Part shown: positions 1 through 8,937 of the stretch, in pieces
Numbering within the stretch: the first letter of the stretch is position 1
Layout of the letters: the number at the start of each line of letters is the position of its first letter
Source: Sphingomonadales bacterium
GTDB taxonomy: Bacteria; Pseudomonadota; Alphaproteobacteria; Sphingomonadales; Sphingomonadaceae
DNA length: 57,381 nt
Assembly: GCA_025356275.1 (NCBI GenBank)
Contig: JANXUK010000074.1
Coordinates: forward strand, 1 to 57,381
Direction: 5' to 3'
Program-made: the position numbers and the translations under genes
The notes under the pieces: model-generated
What the model was told of the DNA's origin: nothing
Database searches by the model: none
The model's input: the letters and a program-made list of their open reading frames with translations, nothing else

Positions 1-215
1 GGCGAGACAGCCCGAAGGGCATATGTCTCGCCGCCGGGCAGGGTGTCGGCACTCGACCAAAAAACGGCTGAAGCCTTTCCCGACTGAAAGTCGGGGGTTT
101 GAAACCGAAGGCGGGACAATCAATCCACTAGAACGAAAAGCGCCTTTTCGCGCTTTTCGTCAAACAGACTCCCGCAGGTCTGTTGTGATCGGGCGCGATG
201 GGGTAGGCGCGGGAC
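1..215. other. Non-coding leader with stacked hairpins
   Basis: No gene is supported upstream of recJ. Four inverted repeats are visible: GGCGAGACA (1-9) with TGTCTCGCC (24-32), enclosing a second small hairpin; CCCGACT (79-85) with AGTCGGG (89-95); and ACGAAAAGCGC (133-143) with GCGCTTTTCGT (150-160). The fourth is a short AGAC/GTCT pair near 167-183. Between them, at about 117-131, lies one end of the CTAG-bounded repeat family found elsewhere in the window. The open frame starting at 23 overlaps these hairpins and looks like chance. Confidence 0.5.
117..131. repeat. Partial CTAG-bounded hairpin element (one end only)
   Basis: The sequence CAATCAATCCACTAG matches the right end of the element at 29277-29351. 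No matching left end (CTAGTGG) is seen upstream, so this is a truncated or decayed copy. It ends two bases before a separate 11-bp inverted repeat. Confidence 0.5.
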
Positions 216-2033
216 ATGGTTCTCACCGCTGCCCCCGCCCTTCCCCCTCCCCCCATCCGCGGGCTTGGCGCATCGCTGAGCGGGCGCAACTGGTGTTGGC
301 GCGGGGGGAATATGGACCTGGGCGGCCAGAACGTTGAGACGGGCGGGCTGGAGGACGATCTAGTCACGCAATTGCTATTGGCGCGGGGGGTGGCGCGCGG
401 CGACCTGGAGCGGCACCGAGCGCCAACCTTGCGCGGCTTCCTGCCTGACCCTTCCGAATTTCGCGACATGGATGTCGCGGCTCGGCGGCTGGCCGATGCG
501 GTGGCGCGCCGCGAGAGCGTGACGGTCTACGGCGATTACGATGTCGATGGCGCGACCAGCGCGGCGCTGCTGATCCGGCTGCTGCGGATGCTGGGGCATG
601 ATGCGGGGCATTACATCCCGGACCGGCTGCTGGAGGGCTACGGCCCCAGCGGCGCGGCGCTGGTCAAAATTGCCCAGGGCGGCGCCAGCCTGATCGTCAC
701 CGTCGATTGCGGGGCGATGGCGCATGAGGCGCTGGCCATGGCCGCCGATGCCGGGGTGGACGTGATCGTGGTCGATCACCACAAATGCGCCGCCGAACTG
801 CCGATTGCCGCCGCGCTGGTAAATCCCAACCGCCTGGACGAGGGCGAGGTCGGCGCGGCGCATGGCCATCTGGCAGCGGTGGGCGTGGCGTTCCTGCTCG
901 CCATCGCGGTGCTGCGCGAATTGCGTGGGCGTGGATGGTTTGCCGCGAAGGTCGAGCCTGATCTGATGTCGCTGCTCGATCTGGTGGCGCTGGGCACGGT
1001 GGCGGATATGGCGGCGTTGCGCGGGCTGAACCGGGCGATGGTGGCGCAGGGGCTAAAGGTGATGGCGCGGCGGCGCAATATCGGCATGGCCGCGTTGATC
1101 GATGTCAGCCGACTGACGCGGGCGCCGCTGTGCAGCGATCTGGGCTTTGCGCTGGGGCCGCGCGTCAATGCCGGCGGGCGGGTGGGCGAGGCGAGCCTGG
1201 GCGTGCGCCTGCTGACCACGCTGGACCCCGATGAGGCGCGCGACATCGCGGCGCAATTGTCGCGGCTGAATGAGGAACGCCGCGCAATCGAGGCCGAGGT
1301 GCAGGCAGCGGCCGAGGCGGGCATCGCCGGGCAGCATAATCGCGCGGTGCTGGTTCTGGCCGGGCGCGGCTGGCATCCGGGCGTGATCGGCATCGTGGCC
1401 GGGCGGATCAAGGAGAAGACGGGCAAGCCGGTGCTGGTGATCGCGCTTGGGGTCGACGGGGATGACGCCCATGGCAAAGGCTCCGGGCGCTCGATCCCGG
1501 GGGTAGATCTTGGCGCGGCGATTATCGCTGCGCACGGCGCGGGCCTGCTGATCGCTGGCGGTGGGCATGCGATGGCGGCGGGGCTAACCGTCGCCGATGG
1601 CGGGGTGGCGGCACTGGCCGATTGGCTCGACGCGCATCTGGGGCGCGATGTGATGGCAGCGCAGGGTGGGCAGTCGCTGGCGCTGGACCTGGCGGTGGCG
1701 CCGCGCGGCCTCAACATCGACCTGATCGAGACGCTGGAGAGCGCCGGGCCATACGGTATGGGCTGGCCCGGGCCAAGGGTCGCGGTTGGCCCTGTACGGC
1801 TGGTCAAGGCCGATGTGGTGGGCAGCGATCATGTGCGGCTGATCGTGCGCGGCGGCGATGGGGCCAGCTTCAAGGCCGTGGCGTTTCGCGCGGCGCAAAC
1901 CGAGCTGGGCCAGGCATTGCTGCATGGCGTGCGCGACCGGCCGATCTGGCTGGCCGGGCGCGCCAAGATCGACGACTGGTCCTCGCGCCGGGCGGCTGAA
2001 TTGCACATCGACGATGCGGCTTGGGCCAGCTGA
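216..2033 (+). CDS. recJ: Single-stranded-DNA-specific exonuclease RecJ
   Basis: RecJ is the 5'-to-3' ssDNA exonuclease of the DHH phosphoesterase superfamily, used in RecFOR recombination and mismatch repair. At 605 residues it has the usual length. The metal-binding motif DYDVDG lies near residues 107-112 and VDHH near residue 188. The DHHA1 motif GGGHAMAAG and a C-terminal OB region follow. The start at 216 is chosen over the internal ATG at 312 because residues 15-29 (LGASLSGRNWCWRG) match the conserved N-terminus of alphaproteobacterial RecJ. The internal ATG has a G-rich Shine-Dalgarno-like stretch, so it remains an alternative. Two tRNA-Glu genes follow. Confidence 0.95.
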   Translation: MVLTAAPALPPPPIRGLGASLSGRNWCWRGGNMDLGGQNVETGGLEDDLVTQLLLARGVARGDLERHRAPTLRGFLPDPSEFRDMDVAARRLADAVARRESVTVYGDYDVDGATSAALLIRLLRMLGHDAGHYIPDRLLEGYGPSGAALVKIAQGGASLIVTVDCGAMAHEALAMAADAGVDVIVVDHHKCAAELPIAAALVNPNRLDEGEVGAAHGHLAAVGVAFLLAIAVLRELRGRGWFAAKVEPDLMSLLDLVALGTVADMAALRGLNRAMVAQGLKVMARRRNIGMAALIDVSRLTRAPLCSDLGFALGPRVNAGGRVGEASLGVRLLTTLDPDEARDIAAQLSRLNEERRAIEAEVQAAAEAGIAGQHNRAVLVLAGRGWHPGVIGIVAGRIKEKTGKPVLVIALGVDGDDAHGKGSGRSIPGVDLGAAIIAAHGAGLLIAGGGHAMAAGLTVADGGVAALADWLDAHLGRDVMAAQGGQSLALDLAVAPRGLNIDLIETLESAGPYGMGWPGPRVAVGPVRLVKADVVGSDHVRLIVRGGDGASFKAVAFRAAQTELGQALLHGVRDRPIWLAGRAKIDDWSSRRAAELHIDDAAWAS

Positions 2034-2116
2034 AGCCGCAGCGCACGCCCCCGGGGCTTGACCTTACGGGGCGGCTTGCCTAGAGGCGCGGCCTTGCTAT
2101 CGGCGCAAGCCGGCAT

Positions 2117-2191
2117 GGCCCCTTCGTCTAGCGGTTAGGACGCGGCCCTTTCACGGCTGAAACACGGGTTCGATTCCCGTAGGGGTCACCA
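2117..2191 (+). tRNA. tRNA-Glu (anticodon TTC)
   Basis: This is a 75-nt cloverleaf with acceptor pair GGCCCCT/AGGGGTC, a T-arm GTTCGATTC and an encoded CCA. The anticodon loop CTTTCAC at 2148-2154 places TTC at 2150-2152. It is nearly identical to the copy at 2250, differing mainly in the anticodon and T-stem. Confidence 0.97.
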
Positions 2192-2249
2192 GGTTTCATG
2201 CCCGTTTACGGGGATCGGGATCGGGGATATGCTGGGCAGCAATACCAAT

Positions 2250-2324
2250 GGCCCCTTCGTCTAGCGGTTAGGACGCGGCCCTCTCACGGCTGAAACACGA
2301 GTTCGATTCTCGTAGGGGTCACCA
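2250..2324 (+). tRNA. tRNA-Glu (anticodon CTC)
   Basis: This 75-nt tRNA is a near copy of the tRNA at 2117. The anticodon loop reads CTCTCAC, giving CTC, and compensated changes appear in the T-stem (ACGAG/CTCGT). CCA is encoded. The pair therefore looks like a tandem duplication whose second copy was converted to read GAG codons. Confidence 0.96.
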
Positions 2325-2412
2325 GGTTTCGCGCCGAAGCCGGTTTGATATTATCGATCGCACAATCTTACGCTCTGGTGCTGGCGCCCTTGCCCGCCTA
2401 TGCCGCCGGGCG

Positions 2413-3738
2413 ATGATCGATGGCTCCCGCACACCCTGGATTGGCATGCTGCTCGCGCTGGCGATGGCGTCGGTGATGCTGTTTGCCGGGGTCGGCGCGC
2501 TATGGGCTTTGGCGGTGCTGGTGGTGTGGTGCTACTCGCTGTGGGTCGGGGGCCGCCGGGTTGAGACGGGCGCTCCCTCGCCGCCCTTCACCCCGCCGCG
2601 CCGCGATCCGGGCGATGCCAGAGAAGCCATCGCCGAATGTATCGAACAGATCAGCCTGCCGTTGCTGCTGATGGACGCGCGGCGGATTATTGCCGCAAAT
2701 GCCGGCGCGCGCGCCGCACTGGGCAACCATATTCTGGGGCAGGATGCGCGGATTTCGTTGCGCCACCCGGAGGCGGTGCGGCTGCTCGACCTGCCCGATG
2801 GCACGGCGGTGAGCATCGCTGGCCTGTCCGGTCCGGGGCGGCTGTGGCAGCTCACCAAGCACCGGATCGATCCCTCGCTATGGCTGATCGAGCTGCTGGA
2901 CCGCACCGGCGAGGTCGATATGGGCCGCGCGCATACCGATTTCGTCGCCAATGCCAGCCACGAGCTGCGCACGCCCCTGTCGGCGATCATCGGCTATGGT
3001 GAGACGTTGGTCGACGACATGGGGGCCGAGAACATGGGGGCCGAGGACATTGGGGCCCACTACACCGGGACGATGGATGCCGGGACGCGGGCGCGGTTCC
3101 TGGGCGTGATCCTGCGCGAGGCGCGGCGGATGCAAAGCCTGGTCGCCGATCTGATGTCGCTGTCTCAGCTGGAGGCGGAGAAGCATGATACCCCCACCGC
3201 GCCGCTCGATCTGGGGCAGGTCGCGGCGCGGGTGGTCGGCGAATTTGCCGGCAATGGCCCAATGCGCGTCACGCTGGAGCGTGATGACAAAAAGCGGGAA
3301 CCGGTATTTGTCGACGATCCAACCAAGCGTCATCACGCTCCAGCACGCGGCGACGCGCCGTTAAGTGTGGCGGGCGATGCCGCGCAGCTGGAGCAATTGC
3401 TGCGCAACCTTATCGACAATGCGCTGAAATATGCCGACCCCGAGGCGGCGGTGACGATCTCGCTGAGCGCCGATGATCGCGGCATGGCGGTGCTGAGCGT
3501 TGCGGATCAGGGCCCCGGCATCGCGCCCGAGCACATCCCCTTGCTGACGCGGCGGTTCTATCGCACCGATCCCGGGCGCAGCCGGGCGGCGGGCGGCACC
3601 GGCCTCGGGCTCGCCATCGTCAAGCATATCGTGGAGCGGCATCGCGGCCGGCTCGACATTGCCAGCCAGCTGGGCGTGGGCACCACGGTGACCGTGCGCC
3701 TGCCGCTGCTGGTGCCGCTGCCCGACCCCGCGACGTAA
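2413..3738 (+). CDS. phoR: PhoR-type phosphate-regulon sensor histidine kinase
   Basis: This is a membrane histidine kinase expected to phosphorylate PhoB when phosphate is low. Residues 10-46 form a hydrophobic membrane anchor. A PAS-like stretch follows at about 75-165. The H-box FVANASHELRTPLS carries phospho-accepting His183, and the ATPase domain shows NLIDNALKYA (N box), DQGPGIA and GTGLGLAIVKHI. Two insertions are unusual for the family. One is a tandem MGAE(N/D) repeat at residues 203-217 between the two DHp helices. The other is a palindromic repeat read in frame at residues 288-310, just before the ATPase N box. The neighbours phoU and phoB support the name, but no pst transporter genes lie between phoR and phoU. 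Confidence 0.9.
   Translation: MIDGSRTPWIGMLLALAMASVMLFAGVGALWALAVLVVWCYSLWVGGRRVETGAPSPPFTPPRRDPGDAREAIAECIEQISLPLLLMDARRIIAANAGARAALGNHILGQDARISLRHPEAVRLLDLPDGTAVSIAGLSGPGRLWQLTKHRIDPSLWLIELLDRTGEVDMGRAHTDFVANASHELRTPLSAIIGYGETLVDDMGAENMGAEDIGAHYTGTMDAGTRARFLGVILREARRMQSLVADLMSLSQLEAEKHDTPTAPLDLGQVAARVVGEFAGNGPMRVTLERDDKKREPVFVDDPTKRHHAPARGDAPLSVAGDAAQLEQLLRNLIDNALKYADPEAAVTISLSADDRGMAVLSVADQGPGIAPEHIPLLTRRFYRTDPGRSRAAGGTGLGLAIVKHIVERHRGRLDIASQLGVGTTVTVRLPLLVPLPDPAT
3019..3063 (+). repeat. Three 15-bp tandem repeats inside phoR
   Basis: Units begin at 3019, 3034 and 3049 and encode MGAEN, MGAED and IGAHY. The first two differ by one base and the third is more diverged. They lengthen the loop between the two helices of the dimerization domain. 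Each unit is a multiple of three, so the frame is kept. Confidence 0.75.
3274..3343. repeat. Interspersed palindromic repeat inserted in phoR
   Basis: Perfect 15-bp arms CTGGAGCGTGATGAC (3274-3288) and GTCATCACGCTCCAG (3329-3343) flank a core containing AAAAAGCGGG and CCGGTATTTGTCGA. Arm and core match the reverse complement of the non-coding repeat at about 56157-56198, including GAGCGTGATGACAAAAAG. Here the repeat is translated as residues 288-310 of PhoR, rich in charged residues, in a region that is normally a short linker. Confidence 0.85.
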
Positions 3739-3747
3739 CCCCGCCCA

Positions 3748-3765
3748 CTGTCATCGTCCTGTCAT
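3748..3765 (+). promoter_or_regulatory. Pho box (PhoB binding site) upstream of phoU
   Basis: Two perfect CTGTCAT heptamers are separated by CGTC (CTGTCATCGTCCTGTCAT), which is the classical PhoB direct-repeat arrangement. A weaker third half-site may follow at 3770. The site lies 113 bp before phoU and just after the phoR stop. It suggests phosphate-starvation induction of phoU-phoB and autoregulation of phoB. Confidence 0.85.
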
Positions 3766-3877
3766 CGAAGCACGTCACAGGGCGGTCTTTGGCTGGTTTT
3801 GCGTTTGTACTTGAATTTGCGGCCCAGCCTGTGATGACATCGCCGCACGGCTGGTGCCGGCGGCGGGAGCGAGCGAC

Positions 3878-4561
3878 ATGATGACAGAGCATACCGTCAA
3901 AGCCTTCGACGAAGACATTACCCGGCTGCGCGGGCTCATCGCGGAGATGGGCGGATTGGCCGAGGTGGCGATTGGCGAGGCGATGGAGGCGCTGATCAAG
4001 GGCGCGGACAGCGTCGCGGCGCAGGTCGTCGCTCGCGACAAGCAAATCGACGCGCTGGAGCAAGAGGTCGACCGGCTGGCGATCCGCATCATCGCCTTGC
4101 GCGCACCGATGGCCGACGATCTGCGCGAAGTCATCGCCGCGCTGAAAATCGCCGGAATTATCGAGCGAATCGGCGATTACGCCAAGAATATCGCCAAGCG
4201 CACGGGCAAGATCGAGGGCCGCGCCCGATTCGAGCCGCTGACGCTGATCCCTGCCATGGCCGATATTGCCAGCGAGATGGTGCATGACGTGCTGACCGCC
4301 TATGCCGCGCGCGACCCCGCGATGGCAGTGGCGGTGGTGGAGCGTGACGCGCAGGTCGACGCGTTTTACGACAGCATCTTCCGCAATCTGGTGTCGTTCA
4401 TGGTGGAGAACCCCTCGACCATCACCACCGCCGCGCAATTGCTGTTCGTGGCGCGCAATCTTGAACGGATCGGCGACCATGCCACCAACGTGGCCGAGAT
4501 GGTCTATTTCGCCGCCACCGGCGACTATCTGACCGACCGCGCCGACCGGCCGGTCACCTGA
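3878..4561 (+). CDS. phoU: Phosphate signaling complex protein PhoU
   Basis: PhoU is a cytosolic three-helix-repeat protein linking the Pst transporter to PhoR and damping the Pho response when phosphate is plentiful. The 227 residues hold two PhoU repeats with the metal-site motifs ERIGDYAKNIAKR and ERIGDHATNVAEM. The ATG at 3878 (with another at 3881) is preceded by a GGGAG Shine-Dalgarno, so the upstream GTG/ATG-like codons are not needed. A Pho box precedes the gene and phoB follows 44 bp downstream. The Pst transporter genes that usually precede phoU are absent here. Confidence 0.95.
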   Translation: MMTEHTVKAFDEDITRLRGLIAEMGGLAEVAIGEAMEALIKGADSVAAQVVARDKQIDALEQEVDRLAIRIIALRAPMADDLREVIAALKIAGIIERIGDYAKNIAKRTGKIEGRARFEPLTLIPAMADIASEMVHDVLTAYAARDPAMAVAVVERDAQVDAFYDSIFRNLVSFMVENPSTITTAAQLLFVARNLERIGDHATNVAEMVYFAATGDYLTDRADRPVT

Positions 4562-4605
4562 GCCCGCCTCCGCCACCCCCGTCCCTGCAACCACGGAAGC
4601 CGGCG

Positions 4606-5295
4606 ATGACTGCACCCTGCCTGCTGCTGGTCGAGGATGACGCCGCACTGGCCGAATTGCTCGAATTCCGTTTCCGTGCCGAGGGTTACCGGGTCAGTGC
4701 CACCGGCGACGGCGACGAGGCCCTGCTGCGCGCCGCCGAGGAAGTGCCCGATCTGGTGGTGCTCGACTGGATGATCGAGGGGACCAGCGGCATCGAAGTG
4801 TGCCGCCGCCTGCGCCGCGACAAGGCCACCGCCCACGTGCCGATCATTATGCTGACCGCGCGCGGCGCCGAGGATGACATGCTGCGCGGGCTGGAGACGG
4901 GCGCCGACGATTACCTGACCAAGCCTTTCAGCCCGCGCGAATTGCTGGCGCGGGTGGCCGCGATCATGCGGCGCATTCGCCCGGCGTTGGCCGGCGAAGT
5001 GCTGGTGGTTGGCGATCTCAGCCTCGATGCCGCAGCGCACCGGGTGTCGCGGCGCGGGGCCTATGTGGCGCTGGGGCCGACCGAATTTCGCCTGCTGCGC
5101 TTTTTCATGGAGCATCCCGGGCGGGTGTTTTCGCGCGGGCAGTTGCTCGATGCGGTGTGGGGCACCGCCAGCGACATCGAATTGCGCACCGTCGACGTAC
5201 ATATCCGCCGGCTGCGCAAGGGTATCGAGATTGACGGCGCACCCGATCCGGTGCGGACCGTACGCTCGGCCGGATACGCGCTTGAGGCGGTTTAG
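4606..5295 (+). CDS. phoB: Phosphate-regulon response regulator PhoB
   Basis: This is an OmpR/PhoB-class DNA-binding response regulator of 229 residues. The receiver domain has the acidic pocket EDD at 10-12, phospho-acceptor Asp54 in VVLDWM, and the switch lysine in YLTKPFSP near 105. The winged-helix domain shows ALGPTEFRLLRFF and RTVDVHIRRLRKGIE. It is expected to bind Pho boxes such as the one at 3748. It ends the phoR-phoU-phoB cluster and converges on the permease gene across a short hairpin. Confidence 0.95.
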   Translation: MTAPCLLLVEDDAALAELLEFRFRAEGYRVSATGDGDEALLRAAEEVPDLVVLDWMIEGTSGIEVCRRLRRDKATAHVPIIMLTARGAEDDMLRGLETGADDYLTKPFSPRELLARVAAIMRRIRPALAGEVLVVGDLSLDAAAHRVSRRGAYVALGPTEFRLLRFFMEHPGRVFSRGQLLDAVWGTASDIELRTVDVHIRRLRKGIEIDGAPDPVRTVRSAGYALEAV

Positions 5296-5299
5296 GGTC

Positions 5300-5314
5300 G
5301 GCGGTTTAACCGCC
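5300..5314. terminator. Palindrome between convergent phoB and permease genes
   Basis: GGCGGTTTAACCGCC is a perfect 15-bp palindrome in the 35-bp gap between two convergent stop codons. There is no clear T-run on either strand, so a role in transcript ends is inferred only from position. Confidence 0.35.
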
Positions 5315-5330
5315 CCCAGCGCGCCAACGG

Positions 5331-6884
5331 TTACTCGGCGGGAGGCAACAGCGGCGAACCGATCGGGCTGCCGTCCTCCTCGATCCCGCGGCCCAGATAG
5401 GAACGGTGGCGGCTATAGGCGAAGTATAGCACCATGCCGATTGCCCCCCAGCCGAACAGCACCGCCATCGCCTGCCAGGGCAGGTTGACGAACAGGAAGA
5501 TGCAACCGACCACCGTTGCCGGTGCGATCACCCATGCCGCCGGAGTGCGGAACGAGCGCGGACGATCCGGCTCTGTCTTGCGCAGGACGAGCAGCGCGAT
5601 CGCGACCATCAGGAAGGCGTATAGCGTGCCCGCATTGGCGTAATCCGCCAGCTTCCCAACGGGTAGGAAGGCAGCGGCGATGGCCACAGCGACACCAGTG
5701 CCGGTCGTCACGACATAGGGCGTTTTCCATTTGGGGTGGATCTTGCTCCACGACGGCGGCAGCAGCCCATCGCGGCTCATCACGAAGAACACCCGGGTCT
5801 GGCCATACATCAGCACCAGCACCACCGAGGGCAGCGCGATGATCGCGGCATAGCCTACCAGATTGCCGATAGTGCCAAAGCCGATCACCCGCAGCACGTG
5901 CACCAGCGCTTCATTGCTGCACACCAGCGCCTCGTGGAATTGCGGCATCGCGCATTGGGTCGCGAGCGCGGCGGAGCCGGTTTCGAGCGGCACGCCGGGC
6001 GCGCCCATGATCGGTTGCCCCCCGATGGTGCCAATCGCGCCGGCTGCGACCAGGATGTAGAAAATCGTACAGAACAGCAGCGATCCGATCAGGCCGATCG
6101 GCACGTTTCGCTGCGGATTTTTGGTCTCTTCAGCAGCGGTTGAGACCGAATCGAAGCCTACGTAGGCGAAGAAGATCGTGGCCGCCGCGCCCACTGCGCC
6201 AAGCCCCGTGCCGATGCCGCCAAACACGCCGGCGGGCAGAAACGGGTTGAATTTGGACAGTTCGACCCGTGGCAAAGTCAGCGATATGAACACCACCAGT
6301 GCCACCACCTTGATGGCGACGAGGATGGCGTTGACCTTGGCGCTTTCGCTCGTGCCGATCACCAGCAATGCGGTTACCAGCAGCGAGATCAGCACCGCCG
6401 GCAGGTTGATGAACCCGCCTGGCACCCCGCCCAGGGCCAGCGGCCCGGATATCAGCCAGGTCGGTAAATGAATGCCCAGCGTTTGTTCAAGAATGGTTCC
6501 GGTAAAATGTCCCGACCACCCAACCGCGACCGCCGAAGCTGCCACCGCATATTCCAGAATAAGCGCCCAGCCGACCGTCCAGGCCAGCAATTCGCCCATC
6601 GTGGCATAGGTATATGTATAAGCGGAGCCGGCGACGGGCATCATCGAAGCGATTTCGGCATAGCACAGCGCCGCGACGATACAGATTACCCCGGCGATAC
6701 CGAAAGCCAGCATCAGCCCCGGCCCCGCTTTCTGGGCGCCAGCGGCGGTTAGCACGAAAATGCCGGTGCCGATCACACAGCCGATCCCGAACAGGGTCAG
6801 TTGAAACCAGCCGAGCGTGCGGTGCAACGATTTGCGTTGGGCGGTGGCGAGAATCGCGTCGAGCGATTTGATGCGAGCAAACAT
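5331..6884 (-). CDS. APC-family amino-acid permease
   Basis: This 517-residue inner-membrane transporter belongs to the amino acid-polyamine-organocation superfamily, in the cationic-amino-acid-transporter-like (YfnA) group. The first helix has the signature GIGCVIGTGIFVL near residue 33, and FAYVGFDSVSTAAEETKNP near the middle is typical of CAT-type members. About twelve to fourteen hydrophobic segments are visible. Substrate cannot be read from sequence. It stands alone on the minus strand, convergent with phoB and divergent from panB. Confidence 0.88.
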   Translation of the reverse strand: MFARIKSLDAILATAQRKSLHRTLGWFQLTLFGIGCVIGTGIFVLTAAGAQKAGPGLMLAFGIAGVICIVAALCYAEIASMMPVAGSAYTYTYATMGELLAWTVGWALILEYAVAASAVAVGWSGHFTGTILEQTLGIHLPTWLISGPLALGGVPGGFINLPAVLISLLVTALLVIGTSESAKVNAILVAIKVVALVVFISLTLPRVELSKFNPFLPAGVFGGIGTGLGAVGAAATIFFAYVGFDSVSTAAEETKNPQRNVPIGLIGSLLFCTIFYILVAAGAIGTIGGQPIMGAPGVPLETGSAALATQCAMPQFHEALVCSNEALVHVLRVIGFGTIGNLVGYAAIIALPSVVLVLMYGQTRVFFVMSRDGLLPPSWSKIHPKWKTPYVVTTGTGVAVAIAAAFLPVGKLADYANAGTLYAFLMVAIALLVLRKTEPDRPRSFRTPAAWVIAPATVVGCIFLFVNLPWQAMAVLFGWGAIGMVLYFAYSRHRSYLGRGIEEDGSPIGSPLLPPAE

Positions 6885-7001
6885 TGGTCAATCGTTCCTT
6901 CCGGAGCGGCGTAATGTCCGGCAAGCTAGTGGCAAGCACGCCGTTGGCAAGCGCCGATTGCCGCCCTTCCCCCGTAAGGCCGCAAGCCGTATAGGCGGGC
7001 C

Positions 7002-7871
7002 ATGTCCACCACCTTCCAGCTCGACACCGCGACCAGCCGCGCCAATCCCACCCCCGCCCCGATGAAGCGGCTGACCGTGCCCGCCATTCGCGCGCGCAAG
7101 GCCGATGGGGTGACGCGCGAACCGCTGGTGATGCTAACCGCGTATACGGCGCGCACCGCGCAGCTGCTCGATCCGCATTGCGACATGCTGCTGATCGGCG
7201 ATTCGCTGGGGCAGGTGATCTATGGGCTGCCCTCCACGCTGGGCGTCACGCTGGAGATGATGTGCGCGCATGGCGCCGCCGTGGTCCGCGGCAGCTATCA
7301 CAGCGTGGTGGTGGTCGACATGCCTTTCGGCAGCTACGAGGCCTCGCCCGCACAGGCCTTTGCCTCGGCAGCGCAGATCATGGCGGAGACCGGCTGCGCG
7401 GCGGTGAAGCTGGAGGGGGGGCAGAGCATGGCGGGGACCATCGCGTTCCTGTCGGCGCGTGGGATTCCGGTGATGGCGCATATCGGCCTGACCCCGCAGG
7501 CGGTGAACCAGCTTGGCGGCTATGGCGCGCGCGGACGGACGCAGGAGGAGCATGCGCGGATTATGGCCGACGGCAAGGCGGTCGAGGATGCGGGCGCGTT
7601 CGCGGTGGTGGTCGAGGGCGTGGTGGAGCCTATCGCCGTTGCCCTCACCCAGGCGCTCGAAATCCCGACCATCGGCATCGGCGCGTCGGCCACCTGCGAC
7701 GGGCAGGTTTTGGTTACCGAGGATATGTTGGGGATGTTCGACCGGGTGCCGCGCTTCGTCAAACGCTATGCCGACATTGGCGCGGTGATCGGCGGGGCGG
7801 CCGCGGACTATGCCGCAGAGGTGCGGGCGCGCGCCTTTCCCGGCCCCGACCAGACCTATCAGCCCAAATGA
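7002..7871 (+). CDS. panB: 3-methyl-2-oxobutanoate hydroxymethyltransferase PanB
   Basis: PanB makes ketopantoate from 2-ketoisovalerate and methylene-tetrahydrofolate, the first committed step of pantothenate and CoA synthesis. The 289 residues include the metal ligands in LLIGDSLGQ and [10 protein letters not shown] and the conserved [13 protein letters not shown] and [10 protein letters not shown] segments. The first 20 residues extend beyond the usual start, so Met21 (7062) is an alternative. No panC is adjacent. The stop overlaps the start of the downstream DUF475 gene by four bases (ATGA), implying co-translation. Confidence 0.95.
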   Translation: MSTTFQLDTATSRANPTPAPMKRLTVPAIRARKADGVTREPLVMLTAYTARTAQLLDPHCDMLLIGDSLGQVIYGLPSTLGVTLEMMCAHGAAVVRGSYHSVVVVDMPFGSYEASPAQAFASAAQIMAETGCAAVKLEGGQSMAGTIAFLSARGIPVMAHIGLTPQAVNQLGGYGARGRTQEEHARIMADGKAVEDAGAFAVVVEGVVEPIAVALTQALEIPTIGIGASATCDGQVLVTEDMLGMFDRVPRFVKRYADIGAVIGGAAADYAAEVRARAFPGPDQTYQPK

Positions 7872-8911
7872 GCTTCCCGCGCCAGTTCATCGGCCCAACC
7901 GTGTTTTCGCTGATCTGCCTCGGGCTGGCGGGGGCCTATGGTTGGCATTTTGGCGGCAATGCGGCGGCGGTGCTGGCCGATCTGTGGATCGTGCTGGTGC
8001 TGGCGGTGTTGGAAATTTCGCTCAGCCTCGACAATGCGGTGGTCAATGCGCGCGTCCTTGCCGAGATGGATACGGTGTGGCGGCGGCGATTCCTGACCTG
8101 GGGCATGGCGATCGCGGTGTTCGGCACGCGGATCGCGCTGCCGTTGGCGATCGTGGGGGTGACGGCGCGGCTGGGGCCGGCGGAGGCGCTGCGGCTGTCG
8201 CTGACCAAGCCCGACCTTTATGCGCAGATCGTTGGCGGCGCGCATATCTTTATCGCCGGGTTCGGCGGCTCGTTCCTGTCGATGGTGGGATTGGGGTTCT
8301 TTCTCGATCCGGCCAAGGACCTGCATTGGCTGGTGTGGATCGAGGCGCATATGTTCCGGCTGGGGCGGGTGCGGGCGAGCGGCGCGGCGTTGGTGCTGGC
8401 GGTGCTGATCGGGATCGCGCATTTCCTGCCGGGGGCGGAGGCCACGCGGTTTTTGATTGCGGGCGGGCTGGGGCTGGTGGCCTTTGTGGCGATGGAGGGG
8501 CTGGGCGTGCTGCTGGAGCCGCACCAGGGCGCCGGGACCGCCGCCGGGGTGGTGGTGCGCTCGGGGATCGGGGCGTTTCTGTATCTCAACCTGCTCGATG
8601 CCTCGTTCAGCCTGGACGGGGTGATCGGGGCCTTTGCGCTGTCGACCAATATGGTAGTGATCGCGCTGGGCTTGAGTATTGGCGCCATTTTCGTGCGCAC
8701 CCTGACCCTGATGCTGGTCGATCAAGGGACGCTGGGGCGCTATCGCTATCTCGAGCATGGCGCGTTCTGGGCGATCATCGCGCTCGGGGTGATCATGCTG
8801 GCCTCCGCGCTGGTGACGATGCCCGAGGTGGTGACCGGGGGCATCGGCGCGGTGCTGATCGGTGCGGCGATCTGGACCTCGCGAAGAGCAGGGACGGTGG
8901 GGGTGAGCTAA
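7868..8911 (+). CDS. DUF475 family integral membrane protein
   Basis: This 347-residue polytopic protein is related to the TerC/YjbE families. It shows the intramembrane acidic motif [11 protein letters not shown] near residue 55 and a second symmetric copy [13 protein letters not shown] in the C-terminal half, as expected for a duplicated fold with metal-coordinating aspartates. About nine hydrophobic helices are visible. It begins at the ATG overlapping the panB stop; longer open frames upstream in this register are shadows of panB. TerC relatives are linked to metal export, but the substrate of DUF475 is not established. Confidence 0.88.
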   Translation: MSFPRQFIGPTVFSLICLGLAGAYGWHFGGNAAAVLADLWIVLVLAVLEISLSLDNAVVNARVLAEMDTVWRRRFLTWGMAIAVFGTRIALPLAIVGVTARLGPAEALRLSLTKPDLYAQIVGGAHIFIAGFGGSFLSMVGLGFFLDPAKDLHWLVWIEAHMFRLGRVRASGAALVLAVLIGIAHFLPGAEATRFLIAGGLGLVAFVAMEGLGVLLEPHQGAGTAAGVVVRSGIGAFLYLNLLDASFSLDGVIGAFALSTNMVVIALGLSIGAIFVRTLTLMLVDQGTLGRYRYLEHGAFWAIIALGVIMLASALVTMPEVVTGGIGAVLIGAAIWTSRRAGTVGVS

Positions 8912-8937
8912 TTTTGCACGCATCCCTGTTGTTTTAA

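Noticed and set aside
7178-7867. Upstream extension of the DUF475 frame
   Set aside because: It overlaps panB in another frame and encodes a Gly/Arg-rich shadow. The ATG at 7868 with the ATGA overlap is the natural start.
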